Assembly (NCBI RefSeq): GCF_900660635.1
Contig: NZ_LR215032.1
Coordinates: 1-64,000, forward strand
Direction: 5' to 3'
DNA length: 64,000 nt
Source of the DNA: Mycoplasmopsis gallopavonis
Lineage (GTDB): Bacteria; Bacillota_I; Bacilli_A; Mycoplasmatales; Metamycoplasmataceae
This document shows positions 10,942-20,681 of this stretch, in pieces. Made by a program: the position numbers and the translations under genes. Within the stretch, counting starts at the first letter, position 1, and each line of letters starts with the position of its first letter. The notes beneath the pieces are model-generated. The model made no database searches. It was not told where the DNA came from and saw only the letters and a list, made by a program, of their open reading frames with translations.

Positions 10942-11016
10942 GGCACCATAGCCAAACGGCCAAGGCATGGGTCTGCAAAACCTTGATTACGGGTTCGAAT
11001 CCCGTTGGTGCCTCCA
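10942..11016 (+). tRNA. tRNA-Cys (GCA)
   Basis: The acceptor arm GGCACCA pairs with TGGTGCC. The D-arm is GCC...GGC, the anticodon loop CTGCAAA with anticodon GCA, and the T-arm ACGGGTTCGAATCCCGT. The CCA end is encoded at 11014-11016. It lies 11 bp before tRNA-Arg and is probably cotranscribed with it. Confidence 0.95.
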
Positions 11017-11027
11017 TTTTAATCTAT

Positions 11028-11104
11028 GCGCCCGTAGCTCAACTGGACAGAGTGTTAGGTTACGGCCCTAAAGGTTGCGGGTTCGACTCCTGCCGGGCGC
11101 GCCA
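11028..11104 (+). tRNA. tRNA-Arg (ACG)
   Basis: The acceptor GCGCCCG pairs with CGGGCGC. The anticodon stem TTAGG/CCTAA encloses loop TTACGGC with anticodon ACG, read as inosine-34 in bacteria. The T-arm GCGGGTTCGACTCCTGC is present, with encoded CCA at 11102-11104. The intrinsic terminator at 11126-11150 follows. Confidence 0.95.
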
Positions 11105-11125
11105 TTTAATGTTAAAACATTACCG

Positions 11126-11150
11126 ACAAGCTAGAAATAGCTTGTTTTTT
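11126..11150 (+). terminator. Terminator of the tRNA-Cys/tRNA-Arg unit
   Basis: The stem ACAAGCTA/TAGCTTGT with a GAAA tetraloop is followed by TTTTT. Confidence 0.85.
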
Positions 11151-11164
11151 GTTATAATTTGTCT
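11151..11164 (+). promoter_or_regulatory. Promoter, apparently leaderless transcript
   Basis: TATAAT at 11153-11158 ends six bases before ATG 11165. No ribosome-binding site lies between, so transcription should start at the start codon. Confidence 0.5.
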
Positions 11165-12004
11165 ATGTTATTAAGTTTATATTTTACATTGTTAGCGATA
11201 TTGATAACAATTGGATGTTTACTTATTAATAAATATTTTCAAAAATATTTAGATAAGTATTGGATTCGAATTGTTGTTGCTATTTTTTTCTTAGTGTATT
11301 TAATTGTTTTCAGATTTTGAGGAAATTGAATGCAACTCGGAGATTTATTCAAACATCGAACACCGGAGAATTGACAAGGAACTTATAACGAATATTACAG
11401 TTACGTTCTTGGTAAGTCACTATTTTTAGATCTTTGTCCATTTTTCACTTTTGCATTGCTTTTCACTATGATTTTTGATAAAACTAAGTACGCTAGTTTT
11501 GTTATTAGTCCGTTTTGTATTTTTGCATCAATTCTAGTTATTCCGTTTGTACCGATGACAGAGAAGGGAGCTACATTTTCATTTAAATATATTTTCATTG
11601 GAAGTGATGTTTTCAGACTTTATTACTTTATGCATCTTTTCTTATTAGTTTTTGGGGTTTTAGCTTACAAAAACTATTCATTAAAAGGAAAAAAATTATT
11701 AAATGTTTGATTAGATTTACAATTGGTGGCAATTATTTTCTTTAGCTATGTGATTATTATGTCATATGCTCTTGATATCGATCAAAATACAACTGGTATT
11801 TCACGAAAAGATTGAGAAAAAGGTGGTTCATTTTACGCAATTCACAAGAACCTCAAAGTTCCTCACCCATTTGAAGCGGTTATTTTCTATCTTCTTAGTT
11901 ATTTAGTTATTAATTCACTTTTATTAATTAAATACTACATTAATAATTATTCTTTCAAAGAGTGAGTCAAATTCAAATTGAAAAGAAATCAACAATTAGC
12001 ATAA
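11165..12004 (+). CDS. Polytopic membrane protein, function unknown
   Basis: This is a 279-residue integral membrane protein. I count about seven hydrophobic segments: around residues 3-20, 35-50, 85-100, 105-125, 140-160, 180-200 and 240-255. Hydrophilic loops lie between, including GDLFKHRTPENWQGTYNEYY after segment two. The C-terminus is strongly basic (VKFKLKRNQQLA). No catalytic or transport signature is visible and I do not recognise the family. It is a single-gene unit with its own promoter, and its terminator stem overlaps the stop codon. Confidence 0.75.
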
Positions 12005-12022
12005 TTTGGTGCTAATTGTTTT
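11992..12022 (+). terminator. Terminator overlapping the stop of the membrane protein gene
   Basis: ACAATTAGCA (11992-12001, still coding) pairs with TGCTAATTGT (12010-12019), followed by TTT. The stop codon TAA lies in the loop. Confidence 0.8.
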
Positions 12023-12052
12023 TCTTTATTTTTTAGTCAAAAAAGAAAATAA

Positions 12053-12075
12053 AAAAACAGGATTAACCTGTTTTT
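12053..12075 (-). terminator. Terminator of the rpsD-rpmE operon
   Basis: AAAAACAGG pairs with CCTGTTTTT around an ATTAA loop, just downstream of the rpmE stop on the minus strand. Confidence 0.8.
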
Positions 12076-12085
12076 CTGAGCATTA

Positions 12086-12295
12086 TTATTTTGCCATTTT
12101 TTCAAGACGTTTGTTGAATTTATCAATTCTACCTGTTGCTTTAACTTGTGAACGGTTTCCTGTGTAAACAGGGTGACATCCTGAACAAACATCAACTGTA
12201 AAGCTTTTTCTTGCTGATTTAAAATTAAATTCTTTTCCACATGTTGAACATTTAACATTAACTTCAAAGTATTGAGGATGAATATCTTTTTTCAT
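12086..12295 (-). CDS. rpmE: 50S ribosomal protein L31
   Basis: This is ribosomal protein L31, 69 residues, on the large subunit at the central protuberance. MKKDIHPQYFEVNVKCSTCG is diagnostic. It is the zinc-type (C+) form: CSTCG near residues 16-20 and CSGCH near 37-41 give the four Cys ligands. It lies 25 bp downstream of rpsD on the same strand and is probably cotranscribed, ending at the hairpin at 12053-12075. Confidence 0.97.
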   Translation of the reverse strand: MKKDIHPQYFEVNVKCSTCGKEFNFKSARKSFTVDVCSGCHPVYTGNRSQVKATGRIDKFNKRLEKMAK

Positions 12296-12320
12296 AATTT
12301 TTCTCCTTTTTCTTTAGTTA

Positions 12321-12920
12321 CTATTTTGAGTAGAACTCAACGATTAATGCATCTTTGATTTCTGTATGCATTTCGTTTCTTTCTGGTAATCTATCGAATG
12401 TAACTTTGAAATCTTTTCTTGTTAATCATGCAGCTACTTGTTTGTTTTCAAGAGCATCTTTGATTTGTACATTGTTTCTTGAAGCTTCTTTAAGTTCAAT
12501 TACATCGTTAACTGAAACTAACATTGATGGAATATTTGCTTTTTTACCATTTAAAGTAAAGTGTCCGTGGTTTACTAATTGACGAGCTTGTCTTCTTGTT
12601 TGAGCAAATCCAGCTCTGTAAACAACATTATCTAAACGTGATTCAAGTAATTGTAATAAGTTTGTACCTGTAACACCTTTAATTTTAATAGCTTTTTCAA
12701 ATGCTTTACGTAATTGTTTTTCACTTACACCAAACATGTATTTAACTTTTTGTTTTTCGTATAAGTGAAGTCCGTAATCAGAAAGTTTAACTCTCTTGTT
12801 TCCGTGTTGACCTGGTGCGTATGTTCTTTTTCTTCCTTTAGAAAATTCTTTTCCTGTTTCAAGAATAGAAAAACCATAACGACGAGATTTTTTAAATACT
12901 GGTCCTGTATATCTTGACAT
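12321..12920 (-). CDS. rpsD: 30S ribosomal protein S4
   Basis: This is primary rRNA-binding protein S4, 199 residues. [20 protein letters not shown] opens it, APGQHGNKR follows at about 36-44, and the S4 RNA-binding domain runs around [20 protein letters not shown] and [12 protein letters not shown]. One TGA Trp (about residue 165) precedes the C-terminal [16 protein letters not shown]. It is followed by rpmE. Upstream lies a 200-bp region with paired sequences that could be an autoregulatory leader, as S4 represses its own mRNA in other bacteria. Confidence 0.97.
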
Positions 12921-13120
12921 ATGTAATTTCCTCTTTCTGCATAATATAGAGGGTTTATTTCTAATTGGGTAAGTTTAACTTAATGTTTTCGGTTAAGCAG
13001 CTAACTTACTTGCAAATTGACAAAGCAAGTTAAATTCAAACCAATCATAATAAACTGCTGTTTTATGCTTTATAATTTTAACATTTTATTTTTTTAAGTT
13101 GATATTTTAGTATAAAAAAA
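12921..13120 (-). promoter_or_regulatory. rpsD upstream region, possible structured leader
   Basis: Read on the minus strand, this region contains ACTTGC...GCAAGT and then CTTAA...TTAAG as two adjacent stem-loops. A TATTAT-like -10 box lies close to the gene and a TATAAAG-like box lies further upstream at about 13060. If the distal promoter is used, the mRNA would have a leader of about 130 nt containing both hairpins. S4 autoregulation through rpsD leaders is known in Bacillus and E. coli. No specific consensus was recognised here. Confidence 0.35.
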
Positions 13121-13130
13121 TAAGCCTATA

Positions 13131-14454
13131 TAAACTGGGACACGAAAAGTGGACAAAAAGTTTAATTTACTAAAACACCTCAACACTCTTGAGGTGTTTT
13201 TCAATTTAATACTGATTGAATTCTTTCGTTGTTGTATCAAAACACAAAATCATCAATCAGTGATTTTAATTCATTAAAAGTTATTTTTGTAATATCGATT
13301 AATTTTAAACATTCTGATTTTAAAATTGAAAAGAAATATTCTGCTTCTCTATTATCTAAAGAATTTCCTACTCTACCCATTGATACAACACCATTGTTTT
13401 TCTGAATTAAATCTACATAAGTTTTTGAAGAATATTGGAAACCATGATCAGAATGAGCTATTCATTTTTTATCCATTTTGATTTTAGACATATGTTCCAT
13501 TACTAGTTCTAAATCATTTCTTTTTGAAAGATTATAATTAACAACAAATTTGCTTTTGTGATCAATCGCAACAGATAAAAATACAAAATTGTTTAAGCAA
13601 TCTTTTGGTGCAGAAATATAAGTAACATCAGTGGCAATTATTTGGTTTGTCTCTCCGTGATAATCACGATTAACAAGATCTATAAATTTTACGTTTGTGT
13701 TCTTTTGTTCTCTATCTATTTTCTTTCTTCTGATTAAACAAAATAAGTTTAATCTTCTCATCGCTCTACCAATAGTCCTATAATTTAGATCTATTTGGAA
13801 TTTTGTTCTAATATAACTTTCCAATCTTTTTCTACCAAACAAACCCTTATTTTTCTTAAATGACTTAATTATTAATTCATCATATTTAGTATTTACAGAT
13901 TTTTTTCTTGTTTGCTGCTCTTTAGTTTTTAGATTGTGAATTGTTGACTTAGATTTATTAAAGCATAGGCCCAATTTTCTTGTAGAAAGTGAAGATTTCT
14001 TAATTTTAGAAATATCAACTTCAATATTATTTCTATCAAAAGAGTCTTTATAAATTTCTAAAATTTCAATCAATTGTTCCTTAGGCATTTTTTCTCATTC
14101 CTTTTTTACAATTTCAATAGGAGTAATTTTTTGCCTTTTTGGTCTACCTGACCCTTTACCTTTTTTAGATGATTTACCTGTTTGCGATTCTATATTTATC
14201 ATTCCTAAATTATATCTGTTATACTTGAAGACAAAATATTTTTTAGCCTCATTGAATTTTCTATCAAAAAAACTAAAACCTCTGATTGAATAATATTTAA
14301 GTTCAAAATCATTTTTTGATATCAAATTATTTTTGTAATCTTCATAACTACCGAATAGTTCTAATCATTCATGTGCCTTTAATTGTCTCATAATACCTCC
14401 TAAATATATAAAAACACGAAATATGGTTGTGTCCATATTTCGTGTCCCAGTTTA
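13131..14454 (-). mobile_element. IS3-family-like element A, copy 2
   Basis: This 1,324-bp copy is in reverse orientation, flanked by the 3-bp duplication ATA (13128-13130 and 14455-14457). Removing the element and one ATA rejoins TAAGCCTA (13121-13128) with TAGGCTTA (14461-14468), an 8-bp stem with a T-run on the minus strand. It therefore sits in the terminator loop of the rluB-like operon. Confidence 0.93.
13162..14391 (-). CDS. IS3-type DDE transposase of element A, copy 2
   Basis: This 409-residue transposase has the same length as in copy 1 and is apparently intact, with ATDVTYIS, AHSDHGFQYSS and LDNREAEYFF. It has the FLSVAID version near the first catalytic Asp, as in copy 3, so copies 2 and 3 look like the closest pair. 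The ribosome-binding site is AGGAGG (complement of 14396-14401). Confidence 0.92.
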
Positions 14455-14479
14455 ATATTTTAGGCTTAAAGGATTTTTT

Positions 14480-15184
14480 TTAATCTTTTGTAAGTAATTT
14501 TAAAGTTTTTAATTCCTTCATATTCAGCTGACGATATTCACCAACTGGAATTCCTTTGACGGTTAAACCAGCAAATTCAACTCTTTTTAAATTAATTACT
14601 TCCTTATCGATTGCATTAAATAATAATTTAACATGATGGTAAGTTCCGACGCTTAAAATTACAAAATAACTTTTTGGTGCACCTTCAATTGGAATAACTG
14701 TTTGACTACTAAATGTTTTGTTAATTAAAACTGGTTTATTTAACTTAGCGAGTTCTTGTTTTGTTAGTGGTTGATTAATTCGAGCACGGTAAACTCTTAA
14801 AATTTTATATTTAGGGTGAATTAATTTATTAGCAAGTTCGCCATCATTTGTTAGTAGTAATACACCAGTTGTATCGTAGTCAAGTCTTCCGACAGGAAAA
14901 ATTTTATAAGGAGTATCAATTAAATCGGTTACTTTAGTTCGGTTAAAATTATCTTTTAAAGTACAAATTGTTTTAGGTGGCTTATTTAAAATGAAATAAA
15001 CTTTTTTCTCTTCTTGAATTTTTTGTCCGTTTACACGAATGTCATCTTTGAAGGTTGCTTTTTGTCCTAATGTTGCAACTTGTCCATTGACTGTAACTTT
15101 TCCTTGATTAATTAATTCTTCAGCTTCTCGTCTTGAAGCGATTCCTGCTTTTGAAAGCAGTTTTTGCAATCTTTCTTGTTCCAT
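14480..15184 (-). CDS. rluB: Ribosomal large-subunit pseudouridine synthase, RluB/RsuA family
   Basis: This is a pseudouridine synthase of the RsuA/RluB/E/F family, 234 residues. Residues 3-60 form an S4 RNA-binding domain (RLQKLLSKAGIASRREAEEL). The catalytic domain carries GRLDYDTTGVLLLTNDGELA with the catalytic Asp (about residue 101) and the family FILNKPP segment. Its likely target is helix 89 of 23S rRNA, by analogy with RluB; the exact base is inference. It is the last gene of the minus-strand nusB-to-rluB operon. It starts one base from the nadD-yqeK stop, and its terminator is split by IS A2. Confidence 0.88.
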   Translation of the reverse strand: MEQERLQKLLSKAGIASRREAEELINQGKVTVNGQVATLGQKATFKDDIRVNGQKIQEEKKVYFILNKPPKTICTLKDNFNRTKVTDLIDTPYKIFPVGRLDYDTTGVLLLTNDGELANKLIHPKYKILRVYRARINQPLTKQELAKLNKPVLINKTFSSQTVIPIEGAPKSYFVILSVGTYHHVKLLFNAIDKEVINLKRVEFAGLTVKGIPVGEYRQLNMKELKTLKLLTKD

Positions 15185-15185
15185 T

Positions 15186-16268
15186 TTAACCTCTTTTTAA
15201 GTATTGATCATAAATTTGAAGTGCTTCCTTGCTAAAAGTTACTCCTTTTGCTATGTTTTGCTTGTAATTTAAATTTACCACTTCTTGAAAACCTTGCTCT
15301 AAGTCTTGGAATACTAATTCACGAATTTTTTGAATCCCAGGAAAACGACGACCCTCACAAATTTTATCAGCAATAAAAATGATTTTATCTAAATCTGACA
15401 TAGTTAAGCTCATAGTGGTGTGAAAACGAATTGCTTTTAAAATTTCTGGATCTTTAATTCCATAGCCATGCTCTGCTCAGAGCATTCCGCAAATTTGATG
15501 TAACTCATGCTTTGGTACATTTTCAAGTTCAGGAAGATATTCCTTAATAAAATTACGTGATTCACTTTCGCTTCATTCTTTAGCAATGTCGTGCATTAAG
15601 CCTGCAAAATAAGCTTTTTTAGCACTAATATTATGAGCTTTAGCAAGTTCGGCAGCAAATTTTGCAGTTGAAATTGAATGTTTTGCTCGTAAAGCACTAA
15701 GTGAGTTGTGGATGATTTTTTCTAAGTAAAGACCATTTGCTTGAATATAATCTAAAACTTTCGGATCAACCATGTCTAAATAACCTTGTTTAATTTCTGT
15801 TGAACTGTAATCAAATAAATCGTTATTCAGTAAAATTGCGTGATATTTTTTAATGTTTTGTTTATTAATTGTTTTTGTCCGTTTGATTACAACAATTTGG
15901 GCTAAACTCGCAATTTGATCAATTTCTTTTCATTTATGTAATTTACTTACATTATCTGAACCAATAATTAAAAACAATTGTGCATTTGGATATTTCTTTT
16001 TAAAATATTTAACTGTGTCTATAGTATAACTAATCCCTCCACGCTTAGTTTCAAATTCTGAAATTTCCATTTTATCTTCAAGAACTAAGTTAAGCATGTT
16101 GATTTTATCTGCATTAGAAGTTGTTTTGAATTTAGCTTTAAATGGTGAAACATTAGTTGGTACTAAAAATAATTTATTAAGTCCAAGTTGCTGAATTGCA
16201 AATTTAGCAACCTTGATATGACCTTTGTGTACTGGATCAAAAGATCCGCCGTAAATTCCTAGTTTCAT
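15186..16268 (-). CDS. nadD: Nicotinate-nucleotide adenylyltransferase fused to YqeK-type HD hydrolase
   Basis: This is a 360-residue two-domain protein. Residues 1-190 form a NadD nucleotidyltransferase with GGSFDPVHKGHIKVA (the T/HxGH motif), ISYTIDTV and a truncated C-terminal ISSTxIR-type motif (YSSTEIKQG). It would make deamido-NAD from nicotinate mononucleotide and ATP. Residues 190-360 form an HD-domain phosphohydrolase like YqeK, with AKHSISTAKFAAELA, LMHDIAKE, HGYGIKDPEILKAIRFHTT and KIIFIADKI. YqeK proteins hydrolyse Ap4A. The fusion replaces the adjacent separate genes of Firmicutes. Two or three TGA Trp codons separate what would otherwise look like three fragments. It starts 9 bp after dinB. 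Confidence 0.9.
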
Positions 16269-16276
16269 TTTTTCTC

Positions 16277-17530
16277 CTATTTTTTAAATTGAAAAGCAAT
16301 TCCGTCAATTTCAAAAGTTTGATTTTCTGAATTTTTGCGTTTATTACTTTGGTATTGATTTAAAGTCATTGTACTATTTTTACCAATTTTATGATTCACT
16401 TTTGCAATTAAACGATCAACTTCGCTTATTTTTTGGTATTGCAATTTTTCGTCTTCTAAAAGACTAATTGGTTTAAAGATGGTGTTAATATTTTCTAAAT
16501 TTGAAAAACGAATACCAAGTCCTCGTATGTTATATTCGTCAAAGTTATCATTAAAAAGTTGTTTAGCATAAATATAAAATAAATGAGGATCTTGCGTAAA
16601 TTCTGGTAATTTCTTATTTTTACTAATTCATTTTTTATTTAAATTTCTAACAACCAAAGTTAAATTATTAGTTGCTAAGTTTTTAGATTTTAAACGAATA
16701 ACTAATTCATCAATAATTTCTTTAATGATTCGATCAATGTTGATTTGATTTAATTCTTCAAGTTCAAAAGTAATTTCTTTACCAATTCCTTTTGGATCTT
16801 CTTTTTGAGCAAGAGCAATGCGTTCTTGTCGCTTAGGGTTGATTAATTCTAAATATTGTGCTGTATTTCTACCGAAAATATTTCGTAAATTTAAATCTAA
16901 TGGTGATTTAGAAACCAAATCCTTAATTTGATAAATTCCAATTGCTTCTAATTTCGGAAGCGATCTTCTTCCAATTCCATGAAATTTACTAATTGGTAAA
17001 TCGTAAAATAAAGTTTGATAATTAGTTTCATCTGCAAGACCTACATTAAATGGTTTGACTAAATTTGTGGTCATTTTCGCAAGAAATTTGTTACTTGCAA
17101 CTCCGATGCTAATTGGGATATCAAATTCTTGCAAAATTAAATTTTGCAAATTGCGAGCATAAGTTAATCCTGATTCTAAATTAGGAACTAAATCACTAAT
17201 ATCAAGATAGCACTCATCAATTGAAGCGGCTTCAAATCTTTGGGTAACATTTTTAAAAAAATAACCAAAAATGTTTTTTGAAAGAGTTGAAAATAATTCA
17301 TAAATTGGTGGTGCAACAATTAAATTAGGTTCTAATTTACGTAAATCACTAACTAATGCACCTGCTTTAATTCCGTATTTTTTTAATTCATAACTCATTG
17401 ATAAAATGATCGAATTTGATTTAGTTTTAGCACAAACTACTGGCTTGTTTTTTAGCTCTGGACGAATTGTTCTTAGTGCACTTACAAAGTATGAGTCAAA
17501 ATCAATGTGTAAAATAACACTATTTTTCAT
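16277..17530 (-). CDS. dinB: Y-family DNA polymerase IV
   Basis: This is a translesion DNA polymerase of the DinB/UmuC family, 417 residues. HIDFDSYFVSA (residues 8-18) and SIDECYLDISDL (about 102-113) carry the catalytic acidic residues. ISIGVASNKFLAKMTTNL is the fingers/palm motif, and HGIGRRSLPKLEAIGI the helix-hairpin-helix. The C-terminal little-finger domain is present, followed by about 40 residues ending IDGIAFQFKK. The start overlaps the sufU stop by 11 bp, so it is translationally coupled inside the sufS-sufU-dinB-nadD operon. Confidence 0.93.
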
Positions 17531-17942
17531 TTATAAATGTATTTGAAGTAAGAGTTGCACAAGCAACACGATTTAAATGAGTTTTTACATTGTAAAAGAC
17601 TCATAAATTTTCAAGTTGATTAATTTTTGTTTGACTAAGTTCCTCTTGATTTACAAATTTATTAAATAATTTTGCTAGCTCGGTAATTTCAGTTTTTGTT
17701 TTATTTTGAATTAAAGAAAGAAAAATATCAGTTGATGCAACAAAAATGGCACAACCATTTCCTTGAAATTTAGCATCTTTTAAGATTTCTCCATCTCAAT
17801 ATAGTTGTAAATCCAGTTTATCTGAACAAGTATTGCTAAAATAGGTTTTAGTTTCTTGGTTAGGATCTAAATTTTCACGATTATTTGGTTGCATGTAATG
17901 TTTCATGATTATTTCACGAGCTTGATTAGGATTAAAATGCAT
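17520..17942 (-). CDS. sufU: Iron-sulfur scaffold / sulfur-transfer protein, SufU/IscU-like
   Basis: This 140-residue protein of the IscU/SufU fold has all three conserved Cys: NTCSDKL (about residue 38), GNGCAIFVAS (about 63) and RVACATL near the C-terminus. In the SufU family these bind zinc and accept persulfide sulfur from SufS. It overlaps the 3' end of sufS by 11 bp and the 5' end of dinB by 11 bp, so the three are certainly cotranscribed. The start at 17942 follows a GGAGGTGATTTTT ribosome-binding site. The rest of a SUF system (SufBCD) is not in this window. Confidence 0.9.
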
Positions 17943-19092
17943 AAAAATCACCTCCATTGGCAAGTTCTTCAATTAGTTTATCGATATCTTCAAAATTATT
18001 ATAAATTCCAAGTGAAATTCTTAAATATGCATATTCATCACGAATATTGCGTACATATTGGGCACAAAAAATTCCGCTTCGAGTATAAATATTTTTAGTT
18101 CCTAAGTAAGTCGCTACATCTTGGGGATGAATATTTTTAATATTAAGAATTGCTATAAAATCTCCCGGTTTTGATAAAACATTAACATTTGTTAATGTTT
18201 TTAATTTTTGATGTAAGTAATGTGAAAGCTCATTTAAAATTGCGTGAGTTCTTTGATAACCAACTGAATTAAAAAAATCAATCGCAGCATTAAACATAAA
18301 ATACCCAGCTAAGTGAGGTGTCCCGGGCTCAAAAGCAGTGATTGTATCACGTAACCCTCAATTTGAATTTGTATCAATCTCAGTTACGCTACCACCACCA
18401 AATTTAGCAGGCCTGAATTGCTTAATTAGTTTTTCTTTAATAGCAAGAACCCCCATACCAGTTGGTCCATAAAATTTGTTTGAACTAAAAACAATTGCAT
18501 CAAAATCTTGGAGTGAAACTTTTTGATGAATGATTGATTGTGCTGCATCTGCAACTAAAATAATGTCTTTTTCTTTTGCTTTTTGAATAATTTGTTCAAA
18601 AGGTAAAGTTTGCTGAAAATTATTAGTTTCATGACTAAAAGCAATAATTTTAGTTTTGTCATTAATTGCTTCTAAAAGATTTTCAGCATAGACAATTTTC
18701 GCATTTGTTTGTTTTGCAACTTCAATTCAAGGAATGATGTTAGAACTATGATTGTAAGCTGATAATAAAATTTCATCTCCTTCTTGAAGGAGGGTTTTGG
18801 ACATAACTGCTAAGTTATTTAATGATTCAGTTGTGCCGCTAGTAAAAATTACTTCATGCTCTTTGGCGTCAATTAAATCTGCCACTTTGCTTCTTACTTT
18901 TTTGATTGTTAAAGCAACTTCGTTTCCAAGCGGTGTATCAGCTGTTCTAGATGAAATTGATTTATTTAAATAAAAGTCAGTGTTAGCTTCAATTGCACTA
19001 AGTGGTTTTAAAACTAGTGCAGCACTATCAAAATAAGTGATATTTTTTAAAATTGGAAATTGATCACGAATATCTTGGTTATTATTCTTCAT
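17932..19092 (-). CDS. sufS: Cysteine desulfurase SufS
   Basis: This is a PLP-dependent cysteine desulfurase of class II (SufS/CsdA), 386 residues. SGTTESLNN is the N-terminal PLP-phosphate site, and SHETNNF and VADAAQSI line the cofactor. FSSNKFYGPTGMGVL carries the Schiff-base Lys (about residue 217), and TRSGIFCAQ carries the catalytic Cys (usual form RTGxHCAQP, with Phe in place of His). It supplies sulfur to SufU and to tRNA thiolation. The start overlaps the preceding gene's stop (TAATG). Confidence 0.94.
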
Positions 19093-19583
19093 TATAAAAT
19101 TATTTTAAGTAATTGAATTAAAACTAAGTTGTAATTATCTTTGCGATGTTTAAATTCATCAAGAAAATCATAGTAAAAATTTCGTTTATGACGATTTAAT
19201 TCAACTAAGTTATCCTCACGATATGGTGGATTTTGAATAAAACTTAGTGGAGTTGACTTTAAATATGCTTTATAAGCAAGTTGATAAAGCATGTATTTAA
19301 AAAAGTTAATTACCATTGTTTTATCTTTAGGATCAATATTTTCAGTAAATGGTAAACACCCAATAAAATCTAAAATAAACTCATGCAAGTTTTCTCATTT
19401 TCCTTTTTTATTAAGTTTTTCAAAAGGAAGATCTTTGAGTTTTGTCTTATCGAGATAATGATGTTGGTAAAAAATATCTAAAACTTTGTTGATTTTATTT
19501 TGTCAAAAAACGGTATTGATCAGAAACTTAAAAGATTTTTTATGAAGATCTTCTGATTGATTTTTCTTAAAAAAGTTAAACAT
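19092..19583 (-). CDS. Conserved-looking small protein of unknown function between nusB and sufS
   Basis: This 163-residue soluble protein begins MFNFFKKNQSEDLHKKSFKF and has two TGA Trp codons. It looks mostly helical and is rich in Lys, Phe, Leu and Tyr. A central region contains GCLPFTENIDPKDKTMVINF. No signal peptide, membrane segment or motif is seen and I do not recognise the family. It starts 4 bp after nusB and its stop overlaps the sufS start. Its job is therefore probably linked to this operon, but nothing more can be said. Confidence 0.7.
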
Positions 19584-19587
19584 ACAA

Positions 19588-20055
19588 CTAATTATTTTGT
19601 GCTTCTTGGGTAATCACTTCCAATTTTAAAAGTAGTTTGTAATAGTTTTCAAGAACACCATTAACAAACTTGTATTGTCAATCGTCGTAAAAGTTTGCAC
19701 TAGCTTGTTCTTTTGATTCGGGTTTTAAAAAGTACATTTTAGTAATTTCGATAGCTTCATTAATGACAATTTTAGGTTGTAAGAAAAAAAGTTCACATGC
19801 TCCGTTTAACAAAATTGCACGCACAATTGGGCTAATTCGATGTCATTTTCATGATGGATTAATGAGTTTTAACAATGTATTTTTTAAGAATTTGTAGTTT
19901 TTGTGGACTTTTTCAAGCATTAATAATTGTTCGTTATCTAAATAATCAAATTCTTCAAATGCTTGTTTAACATCAATTTTTTCTTCTAATAGTTCATATT
20001 TATAAATTACTTGAATTACTTCAACTCTTTTGGTTCTTCTGTTTTTTTCAGCCAT
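19588..20055 (-). CDS. nusB: Transcription antitermination factor NusB
   Basis: This is an RNA-binding antitermination protein of the NusB family, 155 residues. RRTKRVEVIQVIYKYEL near the start and SPIVRAILLNGACELFFL, VINEAIEITKMY and FVNGVLENYYKLL in the second half are the typical NusB helices. Two TGA codons flank one Lys (WKW, about residues 69-71). It heads the operon running to rluB. Upstream (20056-20344) is an AT-rich region shared with the divergent ptsH promoter. Confidence 0.88.
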
Positions 20056-20239
20056 TTCACTCCTTGCTTATTTATTTATATTTAAATAATTTAAATTATA
20101 TATGATTTAATATATTTAAGTTGGGTTTATTTTATTAAATGCTAAGAAGTTTTAGTGATTAATTGAATTATTTCAAGACCTAGAAAATTGACTTTCAAAA
20201 TATTTTTTAGCTAAATGAAAAAAATATAAAATTCCTTTT

Positions 20240-20344
20240 ACTTGTGTATAATATATAAGCACTTTTTAAGTCGCTTCTGCGATTTAAAAAATTTATTGTG
20301 TTATAATATTAATAATATTAAAAAAATAAAATAAAGGAGAAGTT
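20240..20344 (+). promoter_or_regulatory. ptsH promoter region with hairpin between two -10 boxes
   Basis: TATAAT at 20247-20252 (TGTG just before it) is followed by the stem TTTAAGTCGC/GCGATTTAAA at about 20266-20290. A second TATAAT is at 20302-20307, about 38 bases before ATG 20345, with AAAGGAGAAG as ribosome-binding site. A transcript from the first promoter would carry the hairpin, whereas one from the second would not. Confidence 0.45.
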
Positions 20345-20611
20345 ATGAAAGAAATTACACTTAAAATTATTGACCCTATTGGTATTCACGCACGTCCAGC
20401 TCAACTTTTAACAGCGGCAGCTTCAAAATACAAATCAGAATCAAAAATTATTGCTAACGGATTAGAAGCTAACTTAAAATCAATCATGAACATTATGACT
20501 TTAGGAGTAAAAAGCGGTGATGAAGTTACACTTAAAGTTTCAGGTGAAGATGAAGAACAAGCTTTCGAAGAATTAGTTGGTGTATTTAAAGCTAACGGAT
20601 TATCAGCTTAG
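20345..20611 (+). CDS. ptsH: Phosphocarrier protein HPr of the sugar phosphotransferase system
   Basis: This is HPr, 88 residues. GIHARPAQL carries the phosphorylated His15, and LKSIMNIM holds the Ser46 target of HPr kinase. It passes phosphate from enzyme I to sugar-specific EIIA proteins. It is a single-gene transcript with a terminator immediately after it. Confidence 0.98.
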   Translation: MKEITLKIIDPIGIHARPAQLLTAAASKYKSESKIIANGLEANLKSIMNIMTLGVKSGDEVTLKVSGEDEEQAFEELVGVFKANGLSA

Positions 20612-20614
20612 TAG

Positions 20615-20640
20615 AAATATCGCTTTTGCGATATTTTTTT
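20615..20640 (+). terminator. ptsH terminator
   Basis: AAATATCGC pairs with GCGATATTT around a TTTT loop, followed by more T residues. Confidence 0.88.
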
Positions 20641-20681
20641 ATTAGATTTAAGATAAACAAAAAATGCAAAAAATTGCATTT

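Noticed and set aside
10835-11174. Small ORFs with MEAPTGFEPV-like and APVAQLDRVLGYGP-like sequences
   Set aside because: These are translations of the two tRNA genes, a common annotation artefact.
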